A DNA stretch of 64,000 bases from Macrolepiota albuminosa (Eukaryota > Basidiomycota > Agaricomycetes > Agaricales > Agaricaceae), in assembly GCA_027475525.1 (NCBI GenBank), contig JAMWFC010000086.1, forward strand, positions 310,001 through 374,000, read 5' to 3'. The stretch's first letter is position 1. Each line of letters begins with the position of its first letter. This document shows, in pieces, positions 33,601 through 45,170 of this stretch. The position numbers were made by a program, and so were the translations under genes. The notes beneath the pieces were generated by a model, which was not told where the DNA came from, did no database searches, and saw only the letters and a program-made list of their open reading frames with translations.

Positions 33601-34129
33601 TTGGAGGAATGATTTTCTTTTGGGGGGCTGACTCCTCATCAGGCAGCTTCTCACATGGAGGGATAGTACCAACAGGTGGTGATAATAGTAATAGTTGGTC
33701 TCCCCTTGTCCATACAGTCTCCATTGTATAAGCATGCTGTCAAATAGTAGCAAACATCTATTGTCTATGGTGCAGTTCACTTAGAGACCACATGTATGGA
33801 CAGGTGAAAAATTGGCTGGAGGCCAATTTTTTTTTTTTTTTTGCCATTTTAGAGGCTTGAAACCATCACTAACTACAGGCTTTCATGTATATACCACAGT
33901 GTTGTAGAAATTAAATTTTACACTCAATATGCCATCTTAAAAGCTATACCTCTGAATTGCAGCTCAGTGTACCTATGCTCAAGCTAGATGCTGCTTTCCT
34001 GTGTTGCTGTCTCTGACTTCTTGCATCTCAGCCTGATTTTCAACAACAGGAATCATTGGTCCAGGAAATTATCAAGGCAGCAGGGCATTTGTGCATATTA
34101 CTCCCAAAGTTTCATTGTGAGCTCAATTT

Positions 34130-34380
34130 CATTTAGTTCTCTTAGATGGCTGTAAAGAGGTATCTGTGTGAGCATTGCGACATGACATGCCAGTTGCTCT
34201 TGCATCTGTACAACTTTCTATTCAGAAGTGGGAGCATCAAATTCACAGGTAGATAAATGCATACAGAGAAGGTCTTGGAACTCAAGAGGCTCAAATGAAG
34301 GTCAAGCAATTCAGTTCTGCAAAGTACAAGTCCTACTGACACATCCCAGAGACTATTGCTGCAACTTTTGATAAATAGAT
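34130..34380 (+). pseudogene. KDZ-type transposase C-terminal fragment (tentative)
   Basis: Plus-strand reading gives SIQKWEHQIHR, then INAYREGLGTQEAQMKVKQF and SSAKYKSY, with stops in between. As far as I can recall, this pattern is close to the C-terminal part of Kyakuja-Dileera-Zisupton transposases of basidiomycetes (a WMxAYRxGL...AQ...FSSxKYKSHRR-like motif). The rest of the element is not recognisable nearby. Confidence 0.4.
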
Positions 34381-35160
34381 CTATTTAGGAAACTGATGCT
34401 ATATTAGGTAGTAATTTGGATTATGTCATTGATGGCACAAAATCCATGGAATACAGAAAAATAACTTTGTCAGTTTAGAAGATAATAAAAATCTGTCTTG
34501 TTTGGTTCGACTCATCAAAAAGAACATTTTGGCAAGATGGATAAGAAAAATACTGATTTTCAGGGCACAATATTATTTGTCACAAACATGCAGTCACTAA
34601 GTGAACTGCACCATAGCCTCCAAGGTCACTAAACTTCATCTCACCTTGTAAAGTCAGATATATTTTGGGTCCACCCTCCTTAGTTTAGTACTCTCTGGTA
34701 GACACAGGGCTATTTCAACTCCATCATCTATGATGTTCACCAGTTGGTGGTGCATAATGTCAGTATAGGCCCTGGTGGCTTTATTCATATCTGGTGTTTT
34801 ATTTCATCTCTCAGCTGGGATAAATGTTGAAAATGCTTTCATCAGCCAGTTCAATAGTGCTCTGGAACCCTGAGCTGGAGGATGTAATGGCACATCTCTG
34901 TCTATTCCCACTCTGTGTTCTCATGAGGCACAGCCTCATCTACTCACATCACTCTCTTCTCATGAGCACTGACTATTCTGAGTTCACTCCACAGACTCAT
35001 ATCCCATTTTAGTGATGGACTGAAAATCATCAAAGGATATTCCCTGATTATCAATACATGAGTATCTTTGCTTACATAAACCTTGAATTCACATTCTTTG
35101 AAATGCAATCTGATTCTGAAAATGTCAGCAAGCAGTACCCTAGCTGGCACTGTTGGCTCC
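34381..35160. other. AT-rich, no recognisable gene
   Basis: Short frames on both strands, no motifs. Probably decayed transposon sequence continuous with its flanks. Confidence 0.35.
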
Positions 35161-36006
35161 TCAACCTCTCAGCTGCATCTGTGTAGCTAGCATAGAATTC
35201 ATTGTCTCTGCCACTGACACAGCAGCATCTTGGTGCTTTGTAAACCATTGCTGATGCTGGCCTGCTACCAAACACACTTGGTATTGCTCCAGAGTCTCCT
35301 CTACTTGTTGAGAGGCAAATATGCTACTGAATGCCTCTTCAATATGAGAAGACCATGCTTTACCTGCAGGTATTGTCAGTACCAACTCAGCATCATTAGG
35401 AGTGGATGTTGCAGAACTCCTACAGGCTTTGCAATTTAAATAACTTTGAGCCTCTAGCTCCAAAATTTGTATGTACAATGCAATATATTTGTCTGTTTCC
35501 ACATTAGAAACTAGATCACCTCTCAACTCCAATAACTGCATGTGCTTGTTCATATACAGTTTCAGCCTTGCTCTCATCAACTGTTTGTTGATATGGCTAC
35601 TCACATGTCAAGGGTTGCTTCATAGTGTCCATCTTCATCTTTGTCAGATGTACATATACTCAGCCACAGTGGGCTGAGGCAATTTTTAGCCTGTCAGTTG
35701 CATTAATCCAGGTCCTTGGCCTACTGGCCTCTGGCTCATTGACATTGATTCAAGGATGTGCCTCCATGGTGTTTCTCCACCTTGCCTAGGATTGCTTGTC
35801 CAAGCTGCTCCCACTGCCCCAGGTGCACCTGCCCTAAATGAAGAGGGTTTCCTCTCTTCATACAAGGCCACCAATAGAGGTCTCACTTCTAAGAATTGCA
35901 CAGGTGCCTTTTGAGGTACCTGTATTACTGAAGGCAAATCAGTCACCATTTTCACTCCCACCTCAACACAACTTTGATTGGGCTGTATAGGCACTGTCAG
36001 GTGCAA
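35161..36006 (-). pseudogene. degenerate minus-strand ORFs of unknown family
   Basis: Two minus-strand frames (35161-35604 and 35686-36006) appear to be parts of one former protein. The first is helical and Gln/Glu-rich (YIALYIQILELEAQSYLNC, then EAFSSIFASQQVEETLEQYQ). The second is Pro/Gly-rich with RHILESMSMSQRPVGQGPG. They are separated by stops and a frameshift. The setting among retroelement pieces suggests a transposon protein, but I do not recognise the family. Confidence 0.35.
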
Positions 36007-37419
36007 CCTTCTAGCATATCAGTTTTTGCTGGGGTCAACTCAACCTCTGTCACTTCCCAGTCTGTCTGCTCCTGGAACTGAGTCTATGATGCTACTGGCA
36101 TTGCATTTTTGTCATCCTGCCCCTGGAGCAACATTGTCATTCTATCCAGGTGGCAACAGTTCACTATCCATTCTAAATTTGCACTCTTTGACAGGCAGAT
36201 CACATTTGGCACACAAGAAGCTTGATGAGTGATGTTAATCAAATTCTAGAATGTAGTTCTAGAATATAACAGTCTTATAGGTTTGCATACAGATTATCAT
36301 CATTTGACAATTCAAAAAAGTGTAAGAATTTAGATTTCTTACTCACACAAGACATAAAATCTGCCAAATCAGTAGATTTCTCTGTACATAGCATAAGTAA
36401 AAAAGTATCTAGTCAAACATATGTAAATAACTATGAATAAATTAACAATTTAAGCATCTCTTCTGCAGAGATATATATGTAAAGATAGCACTTCAATAAA
36501 GTACTATGGCTAGTCAGATATAATAAAGTATCTTGACTAGGTCCAGTATTACAGATCATTTTCTGTATGTAAGTTCTGACATTTCTTATCTTTCCTCCAG
36601 CTTATCCATACATCTTGGCATGCAATTGTGAAATTCTGCCAAAGTCAGTGTCACCCTCACAAATTTCAATCCCTGATGCAAAGAAGACACTGACTTGTCT
36701 TGCTGTGTCAAATTTTCTGTTGATGAATTGAAAACTTACAATGCCTGCCTCAAGTCTGGCTATGTCAGCAACACCCCCCCTCCCTTTGAATCTCCTGTAC
36801 TTGCTCTGACAAATACGACCTTCCCGTAGTCCTGCCAAGTGAGGAATACTTTGAGTAGCTCAAGCAGTGAAGACAAATCATCAGAAAGGCCTGGTAAGTT
36901 GCTTTGTACAGGTCTCAATATTGTACTCATCTGCTTAATCTAGCTGCTAAGCGAATCTGGTGGTCGTAGCACATGGATTTTCATTTGTTTTTTTTTTCTT
37001 TTTTGGTGGGGTTTATCTCATTTTATTTTTTTTTCTTGTAAACTTGATGTCACGTAGAAAATCAAACATCAGTTGTACCATCTCCTGTGGTTGTCACCTT
37101 TGTTGTGGCCATCAGCCTTTCTTTTACAATATGCATCAGTCTGGTTCCTGATTTCCTATAATGACCACCTTCCTCGGTCCAAAACATCAATCCACCCGGT
37201 AAGTAATTTCTTATGACTAATCACTACTTTTGTCCCCTTCCGAACGACATTCTCTGTGGAATTCACGAACGTAATCAAGAATAATGTATCTTTCACCCTT
37301 GTGACTGCAGAAATTCCGGGAGATGTCAATTAACGTCAAACACAATTGGATTGCCTCGCAATATCAACGTTGTCAATACATAAAACCTGGGTTATCTGAT
37401 TTTCCTATGTAACATCCCG
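36007..37419. other. AT-rich gene desert
   Basis: A minus-strand frame at 36602-36838 (with KGRGGVADIARLEAGIVSF) has no recognised family. The T-rich runs near 36984-37035 are simple sequence. No gene is supported. Confidence 0.35.
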
Positions 37420-37442
37420 ATCTGTTCTATTTCTGTGTGGAC

Positions 37443-38038
37443 TCAGAGGCCAATGTTGATGGGGGAGCATCCAACGGTGATGAGACCCTCCTGTAACAAG
37501 CCGAATCGTTCAGTGACCACATTCTTCACGAAGTCGTCAAGAAACACTCACAAAAGTGTTCCCAGTGCAGCAAGCAGCTTGGGAGTTGCTAATACAATGT
37601 AAATCAATCTGTTTGTTCAAAGTCTCTGTACAAGATGGGAACGTTTACCATCCCGCCGTTCCAACGATGGGAGTGCAAGTCACTGTAGATAATAAAAAGG
37701 TAAATCAGCTTTTGTCCGAACAAAGCAGAAATTTACTACTGACAGCCAACGAGAGCATCAATGGGCTCAAGGACGATGCCGAGGAGCCCAATAAGTTTAG
37801 TAACAACAGAATCGGTAGGCTAGCGAAGAGTGGGTCAGATTTGAATCAACCAACGAAATAGGTCGGTAGGACTTACTTCTGCAAGGCTGTTGCAGCACTG
37901 CTGAGTGCCAGTGTTGGCGTCACAGCTATTGCCAGGCGCGGGCGATCCAGATACGCCATTACGAACGCTGACGCTGGCCGCGGAGGCGCAGACAGCCAAT
38001 GCGACGGACATGCAGAGAGCGGGGACGCGAACAAACAT
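37443..38038 (-). CDS. class I hydrophobin (copy 1)
   Basis: Small secreted cell-wall and surface protein that self-assembles at air-water interfaces. The signal peptide is MFVRVPALCMSVALAVCASA. The eight-Cys pattern is complete: NSC, QQCC, TC, GC, ACC and GC, read from GNSCDANTGTQQCCN, VTCTPIVGTAGCN, AACCTGNTF and LITVGCSPINIGL. Five exons of roughly 110 residues. Intron positions match copy 2 at 44557. The second intron appears to begin with GC (GTTG|GCTGTCAG) where copy 2 has GT, so it is either a GC-AG intron or a splice defect. A strong TATA box lies about 80 bp upstream of the ATG. The adjacent GH79 gene is also secreted; shared regulation is possible but not shown. Confidence 0.85.
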
Positions 38039-38113
38039 TTCGAGGTAAGTAGTAGTAGTGTGAAGTGCTTAGAACTGTGTGCAAACTGAAGAATTGGAGT
38101 CTCCTCTCCAGCC

Positions 38114-38122
38114 CTTTTTATA
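38114..38122 (-). promoter_or_regulatory. TATA box of hydrophobin copy 1
   Basis: Minus-strand TATAAAAAG, about 80 bp upstream of the ATG. It is conserved in sequence and distance with the element at 44466, within the duplicated promoter. Confidence 0.7.
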
Positions 38123-39400
38123 CCTTCGAGGCAAGCCGTTCTAGTCTCAATCGGCCTCCTCCGACTTTGCAGCCGACGGAGGGAACTAACTCTTCGATTC
38201 CCGGCAATCTCATCAGTGACATATTGTGGATCTTTTTTTTCTGATTTGACATCTCAATCGGTCAGACTACTGGCCTCGTGTCCCTGGGGGCTGTCATCAG
38301 GCTCTAATTTTTTTTTCACGCGGACATAAAGTGACTTTGCACGTCAATAATTCCTGACATGAACATGATGTCTTTTACCCCTTGAGCACATGGGATTTAC
38401 CTCAATGTGACCCAGGACCCCAGTGGATCGTAGCTTGCGCCACAAAACCGTTTTTCACGTGTTGGCTCTCGTCTTTATAGAATGCTCTTTGACTGAATTC
38501 GCAGAAAGCGCAGTGGTCAGAGCGTTAATGACTATTTCCTGTCTTATCGTAACAGATGTTTAATCTCCATTTGGGGCTTCTTTCTTCTGTTGAAGAGCTT
38601 CTCTGACACACGCACTGATGTCAACAATACGCATGGACAATGCTTGTTGAGTGGCCTTGAACGTATCTGGATCATCTCGAGCCCTGGGTCTAGAGTTCTG
38701 GTGTTATAGACATCAAATTCACATCGCTGTCAATCATTGAAGTATCATTCTCTCCGTTGTGACTCTCAAAGAAATTACCCCAAGCATCTTCGTCGCAACT
38801 CGTTGAGGCACCCGGAAGACACTTTTTTTACATACATTGCTGCTGGCATCGCGGTCACCGCGTCAACATTTGAATTTCTGCAAAACCCGGCTAGCGATCA
38901 AACAGATCATAAGAAGCTGGAAAACGCCCGGAACACGGATGCCGTGCTCTTGAATGTGATGTTAGCTGATGGACAGGTGTCTGACTGCACCCTTTCGGTT
39001 GCATTTCCTAAAGGGTAACAAGGAGGGCCCGAATTTCTACATACTACATTCATGAGAAAAGGAGGGGTCACAAAGAGCAGTATCCACTGGAACCCACTGA
39101 GCGCGCCAAGGTCTCAAAGTGAAAAGTTTACGTGAACGAGTGATAAATTCATCAGCCGATTTTGTGCATTTACACATTACATACACCGACGCCGGCATGG
39201 AAGAAGAGCAGAACGTCCAAAGCTAATATGTTAATCACAGTTGTCAACCGAGAATCGAAGTGGAATGGTGTTCGTGATGCGGGAGCCCCTCTCGTGGAAA
39301 AGGACGATTTGCTGCGCTTTCCGGGCCTTCGAGTACTGGACTGGAGTGAAGGTACAAGAAGACTTGAACCATGACAATGAGAGAGGGCATCTTCTCAGAC

Positions 39401-40284
39401 AAGAACGGAGGCGGAATGCTTGAATCGATCACTTGTCGCCTGCAAACATGACTGACATTTACATCTCTCAGCCTACCAGAAACCAAGGTGCAATCGGCAG
39501 AAGACGCATTGGATAAATAACAGCGATTGTCGTACATCCGGGAAAATCCAATTCATGTCATAAATACACCTCGTTGGACGTTGGACAAAGTCTAGTTCAG
39601 ATGTAGGTTAAATTCATCTGTGGGTATCCTTACTCATAGGAGCATAGCCAATTACTGGCGTAGGTGAGTATTCTGTTTTGTAATGGATGAGTTCTGGGCA
39701 TCCGCTGCACTCACATCTGAAAGGAAAGGCAAGGAAAGACGATTCTCTCGTGCTCGTGGAGGAGGTGCGCGACACTAGGAAGGCGAGAAAAGGACTGCCG
39801 TAAAAGAAGCATGACAACGTGACTCCTTTCGTTGATTATTGCTGTCCATGTCAACCGCGTAACGAAATCCTTACATACTTCTATCCAGTATCCACAGTCT
39901 ATTCCTTCCGCCATCCTGGGCATCTTTGGCTGGCCGAGAATTAGACCAAAGGAAGTGATGCAGCGATTTGATAATCGGCAATCTCGACCATTTACCAAGA
40001 ATATTCATGTTGAATGTTCCCTTGAATAAGTATTCTTGTCGTTCAACGAGGCAAGGTCGGCTCTTTCAGCAAAGGACTCATCGCCTCAGGCCTCAGGGAC
40101 TTGATGGTCGCATTTTGAAATTTGTCTGAAATCGATCGCGGCTTGTTTTTCTGAATTTATGCCCAGACAATTTTGGCCTTGGCGAACCATGACAAGAGCT
40201 TGCTTTGTCGTTCCACCATTCTTTCACTAGTTCCGTCTGCTAACGGAGTCTCGCCTCTCTACCTGGCTTTTTAGAGCCTTCAAG
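39401..40284. other. intergenic, upstream of the GH79 gene
   Basis: Frames on both strands are short and motif-free. It is the inner spacer of the inverted repeat and presumably includes the GH79 promoter. Confidence 0.4.
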
Positions 40285-42857
40285 ATGCTCCCATCGTCAC
40301 TCTTTCAACTAATTATCCTTAGTCTTTTCGGGACGACACGGGCAGTCACAGTCTACGGACAACTACCTTTCGGCCAGACCAGCGGCTTATCAAGTGCAAC
40401 TGCTACCGGGACTATCGCTGCGGCACCCACAGTATCCTCAAGCGCCAAACCACTCGCTGCATACGACGAGACGATTCTCACACCCCCACCACCGCCTCAA
40501 GATCAAGTGCTAACGTACACCTTGAATCTCGCTGCCAACAATGCCAGCGTTCAAGGGATTTCAATCATGCAGCATGGGTCCTTTTATGGGTTTTCGATCG
40601 AGATGTCTGTTGTAACACAACTTAGTATGTGGGATTTGTGATTTCAGAAACTGGCAGGAAGCTGATTCTTCGCGTGGAGTGGGAAAGAATTCGTGCGTCC
40701 GAGTTCATGAACTCTGTTTTTTTTTTCTGGTTTATTTACATGTTCTTTTGTAGCTCACATATACAGGTCCCATTCCTTAATTTGATGGCTCAGATACAAC
40801 AACGTGCGGGAGGTGTTCACATTCGAATGGGCGGTAACACGCAGGATTTTGCATATTGGGTCGATTCCATACCTGATGGTCACGCAACGTCGAAGGAAAC
40901 ATCTGACCCCAAAAATCCGGTCCGTTCTCCTTCCATTCCTTCTAGTCTGATAAGGTGCTGACATCTGTGTCACCGTATTAGACTCTCACTCCCGCGGTGT
41001 TGTATAGCGACGAATTATTTTACCTTGCGGCGAACATATCCTCTCTTGTGAATGTTAGATGGTACCTCGGTGGGTAGTCATGAGTCCACCAAGCATTCAA
41101 CTCACGTCAAAAATCCAGGTATACCCTTCAATGATACGAACTGGCGCTTAACCATCGCCGAAAAAGGCCAAGCCATCCTTGGAGATCACCTCATCGGACT
41201 TCAAGCTGGCAACGAACCAGATTATTACCTAGGGTAAACGCTTTCTTCTACTTTGTCCAGCCATATCCAGCTCACCAATAAGCTAAATCTAGCCACAATC
41301 ATCGTATAGAACCGTACGGCCCAGCCGAGTATGCAAACGAATTCCAAAGCCTTGTTCAGGCTGTGAATAACAACGCCAATATTCCAATTAAAAATATGCT
41401 AATTGGACCAAGTCTTGCTAGCGGACCTTGGCAGCCTCAACAAGTCTGGGATGTTGGCTATCTCGATAGATTTAAGGATGTACTCACTGCTATCACAATG
41501 GAACAGTACGTGGAAAATTCGTCGCCTCTACATCATTTGTCATGTGGGCTCACTGCTAAATTCGCTTTATAGCTACCCGACTAACAATTGCTACGTGACA
41601 TACGGCATTGGCTCCTTCACCGATCCTCAAGAAATATTCCACACCTTCCTGAACCATAATGCAGGTCTGGACTTGGTAAAAAATTACCTTTCCTCCAGTA
41701 GCCTAGCACAGGGCGTCGGAAAACCCTTTATCATGTTTGAAACAAATAGCGCGACATGTGGTGGTTTGCCTGGTGTCTCGGACTCTTTTGGTGCGGCGCT
41801 TTGGGCACTGGATTATGGCCTGACCATGGCCGCATCTAACTTCTCTCATGCATTACTCCACATTGGTGGTCAAAATGTTTACTATAATGTGCGTAGTTCG
41901 TTAGAGTGAGTATTGGGTATCGTACTGAGCCTTTGACAGCCTTTCACAGGTAGTATTCCTCAATTGATCAGTATAGTCTGGATGCTCAAGCTAATCAAAT
42001 ATTTCTTCAGCCCCACCGACTAATCAATCGACATTCAACCAGTGGACTGTCGGCGCTGTCTTCTACTCTGTGGTCATCGTCTCCGAAATCTTTGGCAAGT
42101 CGAATGTTTCACAGATCGTAGACACCAGCAACAGCGGGATTTACACGCCTTCGTACGCCATTTATGACAATGGTGCTCTTTCGAAGGTCGCCCTTTTCAA
42201 CTTCATCGATGATCCCTCCGGTGCGCACGACGTCACTGCCACTGTGACCGTGAACGGAGGGCAAGTGCCCTCTCAGGTCTGGGTCAAGTAAGTGTCAAGT
42301 TTCTAGTTCACGGCTCTCGTTGACGGTACATATTTTCAGATATTTCCTTGCGGACTCTGTTTCCGTTAAGACAAACCTTACATGGGCAGGCCAGGTAGGA
42401 GTATCTTTTCCGCCTTTCTTTTGAACACTCCATTCAAGCAAATCTGCAGACATTCGGTAACAAATTCCAAGTCGACGGTCGCCTAAAGGGTGACCTCAAC
42501 GTCACTACAATACCCTGTGACCAAGGCGCTAACCAATGTCACATCCCCGTCAAAGCTCCCTCGTTCGCCCTCGTTTTCCTGACGGATCCCAATGCCCAAA
42601 ATCCAGACTCTCAGACACCAAATGCTGTTACTTTCCAGACAACGGCATTGACGAAGACATTACACACGGCTACTGTCGACCCGTCCGTCCTTGCTACCTC
42701 GAACGGACATTCGGGCAAGGAGCGTCAGAGACTGGGAAGCACGAGCCCCGGGTCTGCCAGCGCTGCAGAGAGTTTACGTGCGCTGACGCCCAGTCTGGTG
42801 GTATTGTTGGCTATGATGTGCGGTGCTGCTGCGGTCCTGACTTCGTATACCCAGTAG
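40285..42857 (+). CDS. glycoside hydrolase family 79, beta-glucuronidase-like, secreted
   Basis: Probably acts on glucuronic-acid-containing glycans outside the cell. The signal peptide is MLPSSLFQLIILSLFGTTRA. About nine exons follow. Exon 2 is only 13 nt (40680-40692) and is needed to restore QLMGKNSSHIQVPFLNLM. Then come AGGVHIRMGGNTQDFAYWV, GIPFNDTNWRLTIAEKGQ, the acid/base motif LQAGNEPDYYLG, TMEHYPTNNCYVTYGIGS and the nucleophile motif FIMFETNSATCGGLPGVSD; both catalytic Glu residues are present. GAALWALDYGLTMA, LHIGGQNVYYN and the beta-sandwich part with VALFNFIDDPSGAHDVTATV follow. The tail is Ser/Thr-rich and ends in a hydrophobic stretch (SLVVLLAMMCGAAAVLTSYTQ, positions 42795-42857), which suggests a GPI anchor. 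No stop or frameshift is needed. Confidence 0.88.
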
Positions 42858-43169
42858 TATAAGGGGAATACTACGTCTTACGAATATGGAAGAGTCGCAA
42901 TAAAATTCTCCTTCCTGGTTGAATCCTACTTGTGTTCCCCATAAATTGACAGTCATAATCTAATCACAATCACAAGTAAGTTCTTCCTGTCAACTTCCTG
43001 CCGCCTAAAAGTTTTGCCTATCGACTTCGTCAGTGAAACTGATCTGATATTATGATGTCTGCCGCACTTGACGTCGGCATCCTCCAATATCAATACCTTA
43101 CCTGTCAGAAGTCTTAAAGTTGTGTCGTCTCGACCGAAGGGTCCGTTGAGATCGACTCTCTGCAAATGT
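42858..43169. other. GH79 3' flank
   Basis: Immediately downstream of the GH79 stop; holds its probable 3' UTR (aataaaattc near 42898 could serve as a poly(A) signal). No gene. Confidence 0.4.
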
Positions 43170-44465
43170 CCCTTGAATTGTTATTGACTTCCCACACATC
43201 AGCCCTGTGTAGATTCGTCCTGGTCATCGGGTCGGTTACTGAACGGTCCGGAAAGCGTTGCGAATTGTCCTTTGCCACCGGAGGGCTACTGAATTACCAG
43301 CATCATTTTTTACCTCCAGGTCTCGGTTATCACCTGATGATTTAGAATGACTTGGCGACTTTCCAGGACATTTAGACGTGGTCTTTGTTTTCCGTGCCGA
43401 CGTCGGTGTATGTAATTATTGATGAATACCATCACTCGTTCGCGCAAACTTCTTACTATACAGTACATGGATCCTTGGAGCGAACATACTTTTACTGCTG
43501 CGTTCCAGTGGGCTCCAGTACAAGACACCGCTTGCTTTTCTCATGAAATCAGCTGAAATCCAGCCCCTCTTCGTTACCCTTCAGGAAACATAAAACCGAA
43601 AGATACCGTCAGGATCAGGCACCTGTCATTGACTAACTCAAGGGCATGACATCTTCCAAGAACACTTTCATATTATTCCCAAGAAACCCGAACATTTCCC
43701 AACTTCTTATGATCCATTCAATCGCTAGCCGAGTTTTGTAGGAATTCAAATGTTGACGTGGTGGCCGCGATGCCATACTGGCCAACAATGTACATAGAAA
43801 GTTGTCCTCGAGCGTTCAAATGTGAATATGTACGATTTAGATGAAGGTTATTGGGATGATTTCGAAAGCCACAACGTGAAAACGATGTGAGTTCGATATC
43901 CTGTATGACACCAGAATTCTGAGCCCAGTGCTCGAGGCGATCCAGATACATATAAGGCCGCTCAACAAGCGCGTATTGTTGGCATCACTGTGAGAAGCCC
44001 TTCAGAAAAAAGCCCCAAATGGAGATTAAACGGTTGCTGCCAACCACGATAAGACACGAGATGGTAAGTAATGCTCTGACCACCGCGCTTTCTGCGAACT
44101 CGGTGAAAGGGATTTCTATCAATACGAGAACCAAACCATTAAAAATGAGTTTGTGGCGCAAGATACCTTCCGCTGTGTCCTGGGTCTCATTGAGGTGAAT
44201 CCCATGTGGTTCACCAGTTACAAGATAAAACCCAAGGGGAAAAAAGACATCATGATCATATTCGGAATGCTTGACATGCTAAGTCACACGTGAACATAAA
44301 TTTCTAAACCAAATGGCGGTCCGCACGGACACGAAAAATGTCAAAAGAGAGAAAAAGATCTACAATCTGTCATTGATGAGATTCCGGGGACTTGTCAAGT
44401 TACTTCCTTCCGTCGGTGCAAAGTCGGAGGAGGCCGATGGATATTAGAACGGCTTGCCTCGAAGG

Positions 44466-44474
44466 TATAAAAAG
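44466..44474 (+). promoter_or_regulatory. TATA box of hydrophobin copy 2
   Basis: tataaaaag about 90 bp upstream of ATG 44557, in a segment (gaaggtataaaaagggctgg) conserved with copy 1. Confidence 0.72.
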
Positions 44475-44556
44475 GGCTGGAGAGGAGACGTCAATTCTTC
44501 AGTTTGGACATCCAGTTCTAAGCACTTCACACTACCTCTACTCACCTGTCTACGAA

Positions 44557-45148
44557 ATGTTTGTTCGCGTCCCCGCTCTCTTTATGTCCGTCGCACTGGC
44601 TGTCTGTGCCTCCGCAGCCAGCGTTGACGTTCGTCATTACGGATCTGGGCAAGGATCGACCCAACCTGGAGATAGCTGTAACTCCAGCACTGGTACTCAG
44701 CAGTGCTGCAACAGCATTGCCCAAGTAAGTTCTACCGATACATTCGTCGGTTAATCAAACTTTGACTCTCTCTGCTAGCCTTCCGATCCTGCAGTTTCCG
44801 GCCTCCTTGGGCTCCTCGGCATCGTTCTTGGACCCGTCGATGCTCTAGTTGGTTGTCAGTAGTATATTTCTCCGTTATTCAGACAAAAACTGATCGGCCT
44901 TTGCGACCACCTGCAGTAACTTGCACGCCTATTGTTGGAGCAGCCCAATGGTAAACCTCCCAATCTGATACAGAATTTAAGAAATCTGATTCGATGGGAT
45001 TAGCAACTCTCAACCTGTGTGCTGCTCTGGAAACAACTTTGTGAGTGTTTCTCAACGACTTGTTAAAGACTGTGATTGTTGAATATTTTGCTTGTTGAAG
45101 GGGGGTCTCATCTCCATTGGTTGCACCCCCATTAACATCGGCCTCTGA
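44557..45148 (+). CDS. class I hydrophobin (copy 2)
   Basis: Five exons of roughly 112 residues. The signal peptide is MFVRVPALFMSVALAVCASA. Cys pattern: GDSCNSSTGTQQCCNS, an intron, PSDPAVSGLLGLLGIVLGPV, an intron, VTCTPIVGAAQC, an intron, NSQPVCCSGNNF, an intron, GGLISIGCTPINIGL. This is the full C-CC-C-C-CC-C arrangement, and the spacing after the first CC fits class I. The short mature N-terminus is Gly/Ser-rich. It is transcribed divergently from copy 1; the two genes point outward from the inverted repeat. No defect seen. Confidence 0.93.
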
Positions 45149-45170
45149 TTCCATCAGCAATTGTAGAACA

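Larger units (their letters stand above)
37420..39400. repeat. left arm of the hydrophobin inverted repeat
   Basis: Matches 43170-45170 in inverted orientation. The shared sequence includes the whole hydrophobin gene, its TATA region (ctttttatacc at 38114), the tttaatctccatttggggctt stretch near 38560, gtcaacatttgaattt near 38863 and the acatacaccgacg stretch near 39179. Similarity fades beyond about 39400. Arms differ by many substitutions and small indels, so the duplication is old. Confidence 0.75.
43170..45170. repeat. right arm of the hydrophobin inverted repeat
   Basis: Inverted counterpart of 37420-39400. It includes the promoter and the complete hydrophobin gene copy 2, plus about 1.4 kb of upstream non-coding sequence. 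The inner boundary near 43170 is approximate. Confidence 0.75.
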
